From positions 5,832,501-5,896,500 of the forward strand of contig NC_088313.1 of NCBI RefSeq assembly GCF_910592395.1: a stretch of 64,000 bases of DNA, written 5' to 3'. Each line of letters opens with the position of its first letter. Position 1 is the first letter of the stretch. Shown piece after piece: positions 35,155 to 46,062 of the stretch. The stretch comes from Lineus longissimus. Taxonomy: Eukaryota > Nemertea > Pilidiophora > Heteronemertea > Lineidae. The notes below the pieces were generated by a model. The model saw only the letters and a program-made list of their open reading frames with translations, was not told where the DNA came from and ran no database searches. The translations under genes were made by a program, and so were the position numbers.

Positions 35155-36957
35155 AGTGTTGTAAAACTGCTCCTAGATAGAGGTCACCAACAGAAACTTG
35201 ACATGGAGAGTAAAGATAAGAAGGGGAAATCTCCTTTAAACCAAGCGGCATCAGTAGGTCAAACAAAAATTGTCCAGATTCTACTTGAATATGGCGCAGA
35301 CAGTGAGAGTAAGGATAACGATGGATTTTCTTCTCGGGACAACTGTGTGATACACGGACAGATTAATGTCATTGAATACTTTTTGAAAGATATCACTGAT
35401 GAAGCCTACCTTAAGAAAACCATTGAAAGATGGTTACTGCTGGCAGCGAGATATGGACAGAAAGAGGTTGTAATTTTTCTAGAGAAAATGAACAAAATAC
35501 CAGGTTTAGACTATGAAAGTCAAAACGGACAGTCTCCTTTAGCCACAGCTATCTCAAATAGTCATTTTGAATGTGTCCGAACGCTCCACTCATTGGGTGC
35601 AACATTGTCTTTCATCAACGATGTCCAACTTGTACAATGCTTTTCTCCAAGTGGATCTATTGATATTTACAAGTATCTCTTGATTGCTGGATTAAACCAA
35701 CATGCGGTGGATTTGAGTGGTCAAAATCCCCACCACTACCTTGCTTTTAGTGAAGACATTAAATGGGACATCTTCTGGATGGCCCTTTCACCACATGAAG
35801 TAGAAGAGAGGAAAAGAATTTCCACTTCCAGTTTGATCAAATTCCCAGGTTTGGGTTCGGTCAAGAGCCTAAATCAGGATAAACTGAATGAGCTGAACGA
35901 AACCATTGATACCAAAATTAGGGCAATCCTTGCTAAAATCCCATGTACTGTGACACTCACTGGAGGTTCAGCCGAATCAACCAAGGTGGGATTCCCTGAT
36001 GAATTTGACTATGTTGTCCACCCCAGACATGATATTCCCACAAGTTACATTACAGATGTTTGCCATGGTTATAGAAGGTTTGACGGATGGAATACTCTTG
36101 AAAGCAGTAGGTCGATTCATTCTTTTTTTTGGTCTTTCATTGATTCAAGTGATGACATGATCGTTTCAATCCCTTCAGCTGTTGCTGGTGGTGGCAGTGC
36201 AAGCACGGTCATCCAATTGAGATGGAAGGAGGACGAACAGCGCAGTCTGGTGGTGTCGATAGACGTTGTACCCGTGCTTCAAGTAAATAACTGGCCGGAT
36301 GATGCAATTAGAGAAACCTGGATGATGGGATATGATGACCTCAAGAAATGGGGCTACCAGTTGGTTGTAAGACCGCCACACAAGGACAGCTCATTCGGGA
36401 AGACTTTCGAAGAAGCTGAACGTAAGAGACTCTACCGTGTCACATTTTCTCAGCTTGAGGTCGCGCATATCAAGGACTTACGGAACGAGGTCAAGAATGC
36501 CTACATCTTGGCAAAATGTCTCAGGGATCCGTTCGTTTGTCAAGTTGTCGTGAAAGATGACGGCATGTTACATTTTGTCGACCAATTCCTCACAAGTTAT
36601 CTTCTGAAAACTGTCTTTATGCATAACGTGAAAGACTTCCTTGACCATGAGCGCCCCATGGTCGAGATGGCCTACATACTGTACTCTCAGCTGGAGTACT
36701 ATCTCTCAAACGGATCCATCCCAATATTCTGGATGCCCAAGGTCAACCTGCTACAAGGGGTTAACATTAATGCAGCTAAATCTTACAAGGTGGCAGCACA
36801 TATGAAGGCCTTTGTTGGTGGACTTTACAAGGAGGAACTGAACCAAGAGCCACCAGGAGATGTGAATGCAAACCTCGGCAAACCACCATGTTGCCTGGAT
36901 TTGGGTCCCGATGAGGCATCAGGATTAGAAATTCTATCGCTGCCTTTAAGACAATAA
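35155..36957 (+). CDS. ankyrin-cGLR gene, 3' part (ankyrin end and Mab-21/cGAS-like nucleotidyltransferase)
   Basis: The frame is open from 35,122 but the first residues come from the LTR; host sequence starts at 35,155. It holds the last ankyrin repeats, a degenerate helical linker, and from about 35,880 a Mab-21-type nucleotidyltransferase, the fold of cGAS and cGAS-like receptors that make cyclic dinucleotides on sensing foreign nucleic acid. The Gly-Ser motif is TGGSAEST (~35,961), the first two metal ligands are the Glu and Asp of DEFDYVV (~36,000-36,012), and the third is the Asp of SIDVVPVL (36,262-36,264), so the active site looks complete. A C-terminal helical half follows (LRNEVKNAYILAKCLRD). 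No cGAS-type zinc ribbon is seen. The part is intact, but the gene is cut by the LTR element; any product would need a start codon near 35,122 and would lack most ankyrin repeats. Confidence 0.87.
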   Translation, partial: SVVKLLLDRGHQQKLDMESKDKKGKSPLNQAASVGQTKIVQILLEYGADSESKDNDGFSSRDNCVIHGQINVIEYFLKDITDEAYLKKTIERWLLLAARYGQKEVVIFLEKMNKIPGLDYESQNGQSPLATAISNSHFECVRTLHSLGATLSFINDVQLVQCFSPSGSIDIYKYLLIAGLNQHAVDLSGQNPHHYLAFSEDIKWDIFWMALSPHEVEERKRISTSSLIKFPGLGSVKSLNQDKLNELNETIDTKIRAILAKIPCTVTLTGGSAESTKVGFPDEFDYVVHPRHDIPTSYITDVCHGYRRFDGWNTLESSRSIHSFFWSFIDSSDDMIVSIPSAVAGGGSASTVIQLRWKEDEQRSLVVSIDVVPVLQVNNWPDDAIRETWMMGYDDLKKWGYQLVVRPPHKDSSFGKTFEEAERKRLYRVTFSQLEVAHIKDLRNEVKNAYILAKCLRDPFVCQVVVKDDGMLHFVDQFLTSYLLKTVFMHNVKDFLDHERPMVEMAYILYSQLEYYLSNGSIPIFWMPKVNLLQGVNINAAKSYKVAAHMKAFVGGLYKEELNQEPPGDVNANLGKPPCCLDLGPDEASGLEILSLPLRQ

Positions 36958-36980
36958 AAAAGACCAAGATTGAAGGCCTG

Positions 36981-37135
36981 GGCCCGGTTGTTCAAAAGCA
37001 CAAAAGTCACGTTATCCCGAACGGTTACGTTAAGTATCCATAATGACGTTATCTCTTTCAGTTAATCCCATTAGAATTTTCATGTTAAGACTTAACGGCG
37101 CCGTTAAAGCTAACGTTGTTTTGAACAACTCGGCC
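36981..37135. mobile_element. 155-bp PIF/Harbinger-type MITE
   Basis: Ends GGCCCGGTTGTTCAAAA and its complement (TTTTGAACAACTCGGCC), flanked by CTG (36,978-36,980 and 37,136-37,138). CWG 3-bp targets are typical of animal Harbinger elements. It begins 23 bp after the ankyrin-cGLR stop codon. Confidence 0.75.
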
Positions 37136-37138
37136 CTG

Positions 37139-37886
37139 AATGATTAGACCTGAAAGGAGTTATGTGCAGAACCAAAGGTACTGTCCCTATCCTGATCGTT
37201 CCAAATCAAACAAAATTGTTTAGAAACATTCTGCAAAATGGCCACGATTCAAGATATAACTCATCCATGAAACTTTAACCCATAAAAATTTCTGCAGCAG
37301 GTTTAATTTGTAGTTGCTCTCTTATGAGTGCCAAAATTCAACTGTTGGATTTGTTTATTTGTGTTACGGACGTAGACGAAGTCACATTGAGCACTTGTTG
37401 TCTTTGAAAAAGACCATAAAATTGCTTCGCCAAGCCAACATTTTCTTGGTTACAAAATATAATCACAAGAAATAACATATAGTAATAGCAGTAAGTTAGC
37501 GGTAGTATTCAACTAGCCTATTACCCCATATATCCTTATCCGGGATCCTTATAAGCCAAGAGCTTAAAATATTAATGCATACATGTACATTTAACTGATT
37601 CTCTCCATTATTTACTATTAAAGGCGTATGCTGTTCCTAATTATTGGTGATCCAGGAAAATAGAAATCCACTAATACACAATGACGTAGTGCAGTTACAG
37701 TTATGAACACGAATTTCTTGAAAATTGGTATTTTTGTGTTTGTCTATCTGTCCACAGAAAGGCAGTGCTGAAATTTATATTCAGAATGTACTGACACAAT
37801 TGGAAATTTTCAAATTCAATTACAAATGCAAACTTTTTAACGAACAGCGTACGTCTTTAAAATAATGTGACTATGCTTGACAGTGT
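37139..37886. other. no gene seen
   Basis: AT-rich non-coding DNA between the MITE and the 51-bp minisatellite. Confidence 0.4.
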
Positions 37887-38757
37887 AAGCACTGCTTCGT
37901 GCACTGAATCAACTGAGACGAATGTCTGATCAGGTAAACATTGCTTGGTGCACTGTGAATCAACTGAGACGAATGTCTGATCAGGTAAACATTGCTTGGT
38001 GCACTGTGAATCAACTGAGACGAATGTCTGATCAGGTTAACATTGCTTGGTGCACTGTGAATCAACTGAGACGAATGTCTGATCAGGTAAACATTGCTTG
38101 GTGCACTGTGAATCAACTGAGACGAATGTCTAATCAGGTTAACATTGCTTGGTGCACTGTGAATCAACTGAGACGAATGTCTGATCAGGAAAACATTGCT
38201 TGGTGCACTGTGAATCAACTGAGACGAATGTCTGATCAGGTAAACATTGCTTGGTGCACTGTGAATCAACTGAGACGAATGTCTGATCAGGTTAACATTG
38301 CTTGGTGCACTGTGAATCAACTGAGACGAATGTCTGATCAGGTAAACATTGCTTGGTGCACTGTGAATCAACTGAGACGAATGTCTAATCAGGTTAACAT
38401 TGCTTGGTGCACTGTGAATCAACTGAGACGAATGTCTGATCAGGAAAACATTGCTTGGTGCACTGTGAATCAACTGAGACGAATGTCTGATCAGGTTAAC
38501 ATTGCTTGGTGCACTGTGAATCAACTGAGACGAATGTCTGATCAGGTAAACATTGCTTGGTGCACTGTGAATCAACTGAGACGAATGTCTGATCAGGTAA
38601 ACATTGCTTGGTGCACTGTGAATCAACTGAGACGAATGTCTGATCAGGCAAACATTGCTTGGTGCACTGTGAATCAACTGAGACGAATGTCTGATCAGGT
38701 AAACATTGCTTGGTGCACTGTGAATCAACTGAGATGAAAGTCTGATCAGGTAAACAT
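37887..38757. repeat. 51-bp minisatellite, about 17 copies, with higher-order structure
   Basis: The unit is AATGTCTGATCAGGTAAAC plus ATTGCTTGGTGCACTGTG plus AATCAACTGAGACG. Being 17 codons long with no stops, both strands stay open for 270-285 codons. Variants at one site (GTAAAC, GTTAAC, GAAAAC, GCAAAC, and TAATCAGG in place of TGATCAGG) recur in the same order in copies 2-6 and 7-11, indicating duplication of a 5-unit (255-bp) block. It ends 48 bp from an ALDH9 splice donor. Confidence 0.92.
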
Positions 38758-38766
38758 TGCTGGTTA

Positions 38767-38961
<195 letters not shown>

Positions 38962-39091
38962 CTAAAAGCCATTCTGACAAAAGTTGAGATAACTATGATG
39001 TCGTAAAATGAATCTCGTAGCACAACATAGCGGAATACTCCGGCGTTTCAATGCAAACCAGCAAAACCCTATTGAAACTCGTAGTTAAACG

Positions 39092-39313
39092 TTAAAGGGA
39101 CAATATAGGTAGCAGCTAGGCAGGCGAGATAAAGTTACACAAAGTCGCCAATAGGGGTATCTCACATCTCACAGTACGTCGAAATGATTCATGCTTGTAC
39201 GAGGTATATATTTAGAGCTAAGTCTGACATGATCAAGGGCCCTTACTGTGTATACTAGTCACTTGAAGATGGCCAAATTACCCCCTCTCCTCCTGCCTTT
39301 AGTCCCCCTTTAA
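39092..39313. mobile_element. 222-bp MITE with TTAA ends, copy 1
   Basis: Inverted ends TTAAAGGGACAATATAGG and TTAAAGGGGGACTAAAGG bounded by TTAA. Related copies lie at 41,564-41,775 and (inverted) 44,931-45,147. Confidence 0.75.
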
Positions 39314-39404
39314 AGGGGATTTCGCCCAATCAACGTTTTGGCCTACTTTTAACAATTTCTCGGGCGGTGAAAATGAACCTTCCCATTTCTGTTATTGAAT
39401 CCGG

Positions 39405-39690
39405 CGCAGATCAGTAAGCTAGACTCGGCCTGATGAACATGTGGCCAATAGGGCCTGCAATAGGGTTCCATTCAGAAACTCACTCCCTTCTGTTTATGAG
39501 TACAGCACAGATCAGTAAGCTTGACTCGGCCTGATGAACATGTGGACAATTGGGCCTGCAATAGGGTTCCATTCAGAAACTCACTCTCTTCTGTTTATGA
39601 GTACAGCACAGATCAGTAAGCTAGACTCAGCCTGATGAACATGTGGACAATAGGGCCTGCAATAGGGTTCCATTCAGAAACTCACGTATT
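39405..39690. repeat. three tandem copies of a ~113-bp repeat
   Basis: Units containing CAGATCAGTAAGCT...CTGATGAACATGTGG...GCAATAGGGTTCC start near 39,407, 39,510 and 39,609. Confidence 0.8.
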
Positions 39691-39980
39691 ACTTGATGAT
39701 GCATCAATAGCTTTGATACCCACTGAGGCTTAGAAAGGCCATCGTATTGCTCAAACGAAGTGTGTTTTGAAGTTGGTGTTTATAGTCTGATATCGACTAT
39801 GATAGAGTTTATCATCCGACTTCAGAATCTAGCACCAGTTATCCTGAAACTTTTCCACAGCACACAGAGAGCTGCTAAATCTGCACTGTAATCTGAGTGT
39901 TTCTGACTGATAGTACCCATTTATACACCTGGCTTTATAAGTAAGGCAAACGTGACGAAAAACTGCTTAGAGTCTCAAAA

Positions 39981-40054
39981 CCGATGGGGGTTTGAACCAG
40001 GGACCTCCTGACTACCAGCTGAGAGTCTGAGCTAATACGCTACAGAGGGTCCTG
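39981..40054 (-). repeat. tRNA-derived SINE-like sequence
   Basis: The minus strand shows TTAGCTCAGACT...GCTGGTAG (A-box-like) and CCTGGTTCAAACCCCC (B-box-like). Acceptor-stem pairing is not convincing, so a SINE head or tRNA relic is more likely than a tRNA gene. Confidence 0.5.
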
Positions 40055-40183
40055 TATCTACTACACTTTAAATGCCGAAACAATTTGAGTAACATCAGAA
40101 AGATTCCATTTACAAAAAGACTAGAACTTTGCATCTTAACTGTTTAAATGATATAAATGTGATCACTATTCACACATTACAAT

Positions 40184-41414
40184 ATAACCTCTCTAATAAG
40201 GACACCCTCGGGACTGACAAGTGATGTACTTAATAGAGAGGTGTCCTGATTAGAGAGGTCAAATTGAATAGAAACAACCAATTTGGGACCATCTTAGTGT
40301 CCTTAATAGAGAGGTGTCCGCTAAGGGAGGTTCCACTCTATATGACAAGAGACGTCAAATCACTTGATTTGGCCCGCTTTATGTTATATTTAATCATCAT
40401 ATGATTCAAACATGAAATTTTGAAATCTTTGCCTGATTTGGCCTGCTTTATAATGACATCACCAGAAAAAAAAAATTTTAATTTTGGCAAAAAAATTTAC
40501 ATAAATTTCAAACAGCACATCACGTTAACAATCAGTCTGTACAATTAATAAAAGTAAACGGAAAACTTCACCTTCAACTTTAAACAACCTGTCTATTAAG
40601 GACACCCTCGGGACTGAAAATTGTTGTCCTTAATAGAGAGGTGTCCTGATTAAAGTGGTCAAATTGAATGAAAATAATCAATTTGGGACCAAAACTAGTG
40701 TTCTTAATAGAGAGGTGTCCACTAAGGGCGGTTCCACTGTTCTTCAGTTTTGAGAAGATGAGCACGCTTTTAGGTGAGGGGTTTAGCCCCTCAGTGTACC
40801 ACGTACCGCTGAGTCTCACCTGATATTGTCCTGGCCATGGGGGCATAAAAATCCAGCACGTCCGCCATCCCATCAATGTCCCACCGAGCTTCAGTTATTT
40901 TCCTCACGTCCATCGTCTCTGTGGCACTGATAACATCTCGGCGCTCCTAAGAAAACGTATCATCAGATTTGACAAAGCGATCATATTTTAAGTACTGTGC
41001 TCACATCAGACCTTACATGAACACCTTGTAAATACACTAGAACCTCTCTATGAAGGACAACCTCGGGACTGACATGTTCTGTCCTTAATAGAGAGGTGTC
41101 CGCTAAGGGAGGCACTACTGTAATTATTAATTTTGGGGACGTCCTTTTTGTATTTAGCCTAATTTTAGGATATTTTGTTACGTCTCTAAAAATCTCATCT
41201 TCACCAGAAAATGACATCGGGATTTTGTTTGGAAATACAGTGGAAACCTCCCTAAGCGGACAGCCCTGTTAGCAAGACATCCTCTCTATTAGGGACACTG
41301 CTTTCAGTCCCACGCGGATCATTTCAATTCAATTTGACCCCTATAATCAAGACACCTCTCTATCAAGGACAGCATTGTCATTCCCGAGGGTGTACTTAAT
41401 AGAGAGGTTCTACG
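40184..41414. repeat. cluster of four CTCTCTATTAAGGACAC family copies around an ALDH9 exon
   Basis: Copies at about 40,189-40,341, 40,584-40,740, 41,037-41,121 (short) and 41,237-41,414 (reversed). All share ...GACACCCTCGGGACTG... and ...GAGGTTCCACT... ends. The ALDH9-like exon at 40,820-40,946 lies among them. Confidence 0.75.
40820..40946 (-). pseudogene. ALDH9-like exon (N-terminal domain)
   Basis: 127 bp, TTTTCTTAG acceptor, CAG|GTGAGA donor. It reads ERRDVISATETMDVRKITEARWDIDG and MADVLDFYAPMARTIS, matching the helical N-terminal segment (EAxWDxD) of ALDH9-type enzymes. It starts in phase 0, joining RLVR of the preceding exon, and ends with one base of the next codon. The following exon in the protein order was not found. 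Confidence 0.88.
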
Positions 41415-41563
41415 GTAGTTATTTTCATTTCTTTGTTAACTTTGAGAACAGTGACCATCTTACAATGTTGAAAGAAACGGTGTGAAGAATGAAGAGGCCT
41501 CTACATAAGGGCTACAGTTCAAATCTCACTCTTAATATAAGAGGGTCTAATCTTGCAGCATCG

Positions 41564-41775
41564 TTATAAACGGGACAATATAGGCAGCAGCTAGGCAGAC
41601 AAAAAGTCGCCAATAGGGGTATCTCACATCTCACAGTACGTTGAAATGCTTCATGCTTATATGAGGAGTATATTTAATGCTGAATCTGACATGACCCAGG
41701 GCCCTTACTGTGTATATTAGTCACCTGAAGATGGTCAAATTAGCCCCTCTGCTCCTGCCTATAGTCCCCCTTTAA
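41564..41775. mobile_element. 212-bp TTAA MITE, copy 2
   Basis: The same family and orientation as 39,092-39,313, about 85-90 % alike by eye; the left end is slightly mutated (TTATAAACGGGACA). Confidence 0.72.
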
Positions 41776-41852
41776 GAGAATTACCTCGCCGATACGCTGG
41801 GACCATTCTTGACATACCCTTATACCTCTTTCCACTGCCTGCTTCCACTCAC

Positions 41853-41967
41853 CCTAACTAATCTAGCAGCATCAGCAAGGAATTTCCCCCGCTCAGACCC
41901 AGACAACTGGGACCACACTTGGAACGCCCGTGCAGCACTTCCAACTGCCTGGTCCACATCTTTTGCT
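41853..41967 (-). pseudogene. ALDH9-like exon 2, 3' part
   Basis: Encodes AKDVDQAVGSAARAFQVWSQ and LSGSERGKFLADAARLVR and ends at AGG|GTGAGT. It is preceded on the minus strand by a 1,643-bp insertion. With 43,618-43,648 it gives an exon of 146 bases whose phases fit both neighbours. Confidence 0.88.
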
Positions 41968-43610
41968 GGGGCATGGCGATTTAGCGGATCCTGCGGATTC
42001 TGCGGATTCTGCGGAATCTGGTCTGCAGCGGATTGGTATCCGGGCGTTTCGCTCCCTGACGTTTTCGCCCCAGCATTTTCGCCCCCAAACTTAGCCTAAT
42101 ACCATTAGGCCCCACGTGTGGCACTGAAGGTGGCCGCTGCCGTGATGTAATGTAATCAAGCTAAATCAAGAGAGTGTCTGAGAGTCACTCTACCCAAAAA
42201 TTAGTCGTTTCGCCTCCTGGGACTTTGGGTGGTTTAAGGATCGTTGCCAGGATCTCGGGCTTGTCACCTGTCATCGCATGATCTTGCTGGCTGTTTGGTC
42301 ATCAAGAGTGGGATGATTGACTCGGGTGGACGTCTTAGAAAAATCTTATATTTATTATCATGAGAGTGGGAAATTCTCTGTTAAAACTGATTTGTCATCT
42401 GGGAGTCCTGGACATCATCAGTCATCATGTGACTTGAATATCTTAATGATGGATCATCAAGGCAATCGTATGTTGCTCGTGCACAATTTTGCGATGTTGT
42501 AAAATAAAGAGAGACGTGTCAACCAGGCCAGTGTAGAAGTCTAAAATGTCCCCTGGAAAAAGTGTCCGTCCCTATTGTATTCTGCACGATATTAACAAAT
42601 TAACGAATGAGCGAAAATGACGTGTGTTTTTCGGGTGCGTAACGACTTACACGATTACGGGCCAACTCGGCCTATTACCAACTCGGCCTGGGTTATAAGA
42701 TCACGGTCAATGGTCTCATTAGGGAGGGTTTTTTTTATTCATGCGCGGCCCCCTCACCGTAGTTCCTAAAATCATTGATTTCTCGGTCCTTACAGTATGT
42801 CAGTGTTGATTCAGCAGTTGTTTTGGCAAAGACATGTTTTTTGGAGTTTCTGAAACCTAGAGCGCTACTCAATAGGCGGCTAACAAGAAACTACGCATTT
42901 ATACTGTTGTTGCCGACGTATGTGTACACTGAACTATGGATGTGCGTCGGCCCCGTGTTGAAATGCCGTCCCGTGCCAGTTGGTGCGTTTTTCGCTGATT
43001 TATACAAAACTCAACATATCTCAAAAGTTCAATGGTTGACCCTCGATTTTTTTTTGATTTTTGTGTAGCGTAAGCAACTGTCTTTCATGGGAGAATGGTC
43101 ACTGTAAGAATTATTCAGGAAGAAATGTATAATATTTGGGGGTTTTCGTGATTGTCCGGCCCAATTGGCAATATTGCCATTTGGGATGGTGAACAGAGCT
43201 AGGAGCAAATGTGACGCAGAATCAGGGGAATCGGGCGTTTCCAGTGATATACGACACAAATGGGTTGTCCTCATGCATTCACTTTGGAAACGCATTTTAA
43301 AATAGATGTTTCGTCCTGTTAATGGGGCACGTCATCATCGCGTACATTTGGGAAAAACTCCCTTACGAGACCAATGTGGAAATCGTCCGATAATAGAATG
43401 CAGACATTTTTTTCGTGCATGTTGGGGCTTTTCCGAAATGCTTGATAATCTTAGCGGTTTAGACAATTTAACAGTTATGGAATATTACAAAGATTTATTA
43501 TAAGGATAACTTATCATAATATCGATATTCTCGAGCTGTTTTTATGCTGATTCCGCCCAGATTCCGCAGGTTCCGCAGAATCCGCAGGATCCGCTAAATC
43601 GCCATGCCCC
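41968..43610. mobile_element. 1,643-bp TIR element inside ALDH9 exon 2
   Basis: Inverted ends of about 54 bp begin GGGGCATGGCGATTTAGCGG and contain 9-bp subrepeats (GCGGATTCT). Direct flanks TTTTGCT (41,961-41,967 and 43,611-43,617) are a perfect 7-bp duplication; the true length may be 7 or 8. No transposase frame was recognised, so it is non-autonomous and the superfamily is uncertain. Confidence 0.82.
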
Positions 43611-43648
43611 TTTTGCTGCTGATGTTGGAATTCGACACAATTGTTCAC
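43611..43648 (-). pseudogene. ALDH9-like exon 2, 5' part
   Basis: The acceptor ACACTTTTTAG is followed by GT GAA CAA TTG, reading (G)EQLCRIPTSA. The first codon is completed by the G that ends the exon at 44,177, giving NPATGEQL, the expected ALDH motif. Confidence 0.85.
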
Positions 43649-43721
43649 CTAAAAAGTGTATATTACATTGTTGCAGTAGTTCAACATTTGCTTATTGTGT
43701 TTGTATAAGTACAGTACATTG

Positions 43722-43905
43722 TACAACCTCTCTATTACGGACAACCTCGGGACTGGCAAGTGCTGTACTTGATAGAGGTGTCCTGATTAGAGAGGTTAAA
43801 TTGAAGGGAAACCACCAATCTGAGACCGAAACTAGTGTGCTTTAGAATAGCGAGGTTGTCCTTAATAGAGAGGTGTCCACTAAGCGAGGTTCCACTGTAC
43901 TTAGT
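43722..43905. repeat. CTCTCTATTAAGGACAC family copy
   Basis: Same dispersed family as at 40,184-41,414 and 13,205. Confidence 0.7.
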
Positions 43906-44176
43906 AGTATTCAGAGGTTTCTTTTCAGGTACTTATTCATGGGATTTGGAGGCAAAATTGAGGTACAAAAAAGTTCATCACGGAGTCAATTATCCCTAAA
44001 AACGGGGAATTTATTTTTTTAGAAATTGTGATATTTTCTGGATTTTGTTTCCCTAATTTGGGGACATGCATGCTTATAGCACCCTCTATGCCGTTAAACG
44101 CCGTGAAACTATGCAACTGAGAAGCCTGATTTTGGCATTTAAACATTTCACTACTATTCTGTGGAGATAACGTTAC

Positions 44177-44283
44177 CTGTAGCGGGATTGAATACATCAA
44201 ATTCTTCTAATGTCTCAGGCTGAACTCGTTTCCCATCCAGAAAATTCAGGGGTAGTTTAACTGATGTGGCAATTGAAAAGATT
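44177..44283 (-). pseudogene. ALDH9-like exon 1 or 2 (most N-terminal exon found)
   Basis: The AATCCCCCTTGCAG acceptor precedes a 107-bp exon reading KLPLNFLDGKRVQPETLEEF then DVFNPATG, with donor ACAG|GTAACG. It contains no in-frame Met, and the acceptor implies an upstream exon with the start codon, which I could not find in 44.3-46 kb. Confidence 0.82.
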
Positions 44284-44589
44284 CTGCAAGGGGGATTTTA
44301 AGACTCCTGAACAAGTAAAAATATACATGTATAGGAAAAAATCTCATGTAAAGGAATGCAAAAAACTTTCTGCACCCCTGCTACACCCCCCCCCCCCCCT
44401 TAAAGTGTACCTATTGGCTTAGCCGTAAACTTTGCTTGAGAAAGCAACCATCCAATGCTAAGAACTTTGCACAGAGCCTAATTTCTAAAAAAACTCATAG
44501 TCATTGTAATAAAGGGATTTTTTTAAATTCATTAGTCCATAAATAATTGTCTTAGTCTTATAGCAGTAAGACAATTAAGTAATTCACTA

Positions 44590-44775
44590 CTAACAGTAGA
44601 AAGGACATCTTTAGGACTGGCAAATGTTATCCTTAATTGAAAGTCCTAATTAAACAGTTCAAATTCGCTGGAAAGGACCAACTTGGGGCCACATCATGAC
44701 ATGCTGTGTCATTAATAGAGGGTGTGTCCTTAAGTAGAGTTGTTTCAGCTAAGGGAAGTTCCACTTTATTTGTAT
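44590..44775. repeat. CTCTCTATTAAGGACAC family copy, diverged
   Basis: A more decayed member of the same family (GAAAGGACATCTTTAGGACTGGC ... GTTCCACTTTA). Confidence 0.55.
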
Positions 44776-44930
44776 CACATCCATGTAGAGGGATAAAGAT
44801 GTAATTCGAAAAGGTAATATCATCCCAAGCAGTAGAATCCTTTGTAGTCCATTATGTCATCAAAAACATGTATGGGTGAGGGGTCGAGGAAAGTCCAGTG
44901 CTCTGGAGTACCTAAGCAGGGAAAAATATT

Positions 44931-45147
44931 TTAAAGGGGGACTATAGGCAGGAGCATGGGGGTTAAATTGGCCATCTTCAGGCGGTTAACATACAGAGTA
45001 AGGGCACTGTGTCAAGTTAGATTAAGCATTAAATATATTCCTTGTAAAAGCTTGAATAGTTTAGACATACTGTGAGGTGCGAGAGATCCCTATTGGGGAC
45101 TTTCTGTAACTTTAACTTGTCCGCCCTAGTGTATAGTGTCCCTTTAA
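44931..45147. mobile_element. 217-bp TTAA MITE, copy 3 (inverted)
   Basis: Reverse-orientation member of the 39,092 and 41,564 family, bounded by TTAA on both sides. Confidence 0.72.
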
Positions 45148-45267
45148 ATTCTTTTCGAATTTCTCATCTGGGGGTAAAAAAAAACTAATGAGCATAAAAA
45201 GGTTTCTTGTGGGCTAAGGGGAGGCAGGCGATCCTTTTCCATGATGATCATGACAACCATAAACTGT

Positions 45268-45695
45268 GCGTGACAAGCACAACAGAAATGATTTGAAGGA
45301 AGAGTTTGTAGTAATTTTAGTTTTATATTGAAAAGTTGGTGAGAATGTATACACAATGTAATACAAGTGCAAATGCACTGTACACAAAACGTGGACTAGA
45401 TGAGGCAAGTAACAATGTTGAAATAAACCACCCTAATTTGAACTTTTTTGGTAAATGACCGGTTGGATGTTGGAAGAATATACTGTACTTAAATTTGTTG
45501 GTAATTTATGGTTTAAAAGTTGTTAAAAAGTGGAAAAATATGGTTTTGTTGGAGAAGTTGGAAAATGTACGTTCAAAAATGGAGGCCGAATTGCAACTGC
45601 CTGAGCATGCCCAGAACAGGTTAAAATCCTATAGCCAGATGGCAGTACAGGACAGCACAAATTAGAGAGGTTCAGACCTCTTGGATTGTCCACCA
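45268..45695 (+). repeat. dispersed ~425-bp repeat, copy 1
   Basis: Nearly identical in direct orientation to 56,452-56,885 (TGTGCGTGACAAGCACAACA ... CAGCACAAATTAGAGAGG). No coding frame is shared. A C-run follows at 45,704-45,719. Confidence 0.88.
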
Positions 45696-45804
45696 ACATT
45701 GGCGCCCCCCCCCCCCCCCTGACAGAGTCAAATTTATCGCATACAAACACACAACGCGATAACCTTGAAGCAAGAAGGTATAAACATTGAACGTTATAAA
45801 TAAT

Positions 45805-46062
45805 GCTCGAGCCGTGGGCAGTAAGAGCATGAAAACCATACAAAATGGCATTGAAGCTAAGCCGGAGGCAGTAAAGCTTGATGAAGTTAATGAAACTATA
45901 CTCGAGCCGTGGGCAGTAAGAGCACGTAGAACCTATACAAATTGTATTGAAATGAAGCTAAGCCGGAGGCAGTAAAGCTTAATAAAGTAGATGAACTATG
46001 CACGAGCAGATTGGCAGTAAGAGCAAATTCACTTAGGCCGTGTAGGCAGTAAAGCTTTTAAG
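45805..46062. repeat. three tandem copies, ~85-115 bp
   Basis: Alternating blocks GAGCCGTGGGCAGTAAGAGC and AAGCCGGAGGCAGTAAAGCTT occur three times with progressive decay. Confidence 0.75.

Noticed and set aside
37871-38737. Long ORFs on both strands (285 and 271 aa)
   Set aside because: A 51-bp repeat with no stop on either strand. Both strands being open argues for repeat structure rather than coding.
39981-40054. tRNA gene
   Set aside because: A- and B-box-like segments are present, but the acceptor and anticodon stems do not pair convincingly. Reported as SINE-like.
41809-42099. 96-aa plus-strand ORF
   Set aside because: Antisense of ALDH9 exon 2 joined to the TIR of the inserted element.
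44840-44920. Minus-strand segment with a good acceptor and a short open frame (PEHWTFLDPSP...)
   Set aside because: It looks exon-like but matches no part of ALDH9, the frame is short, and no partner exon was found.
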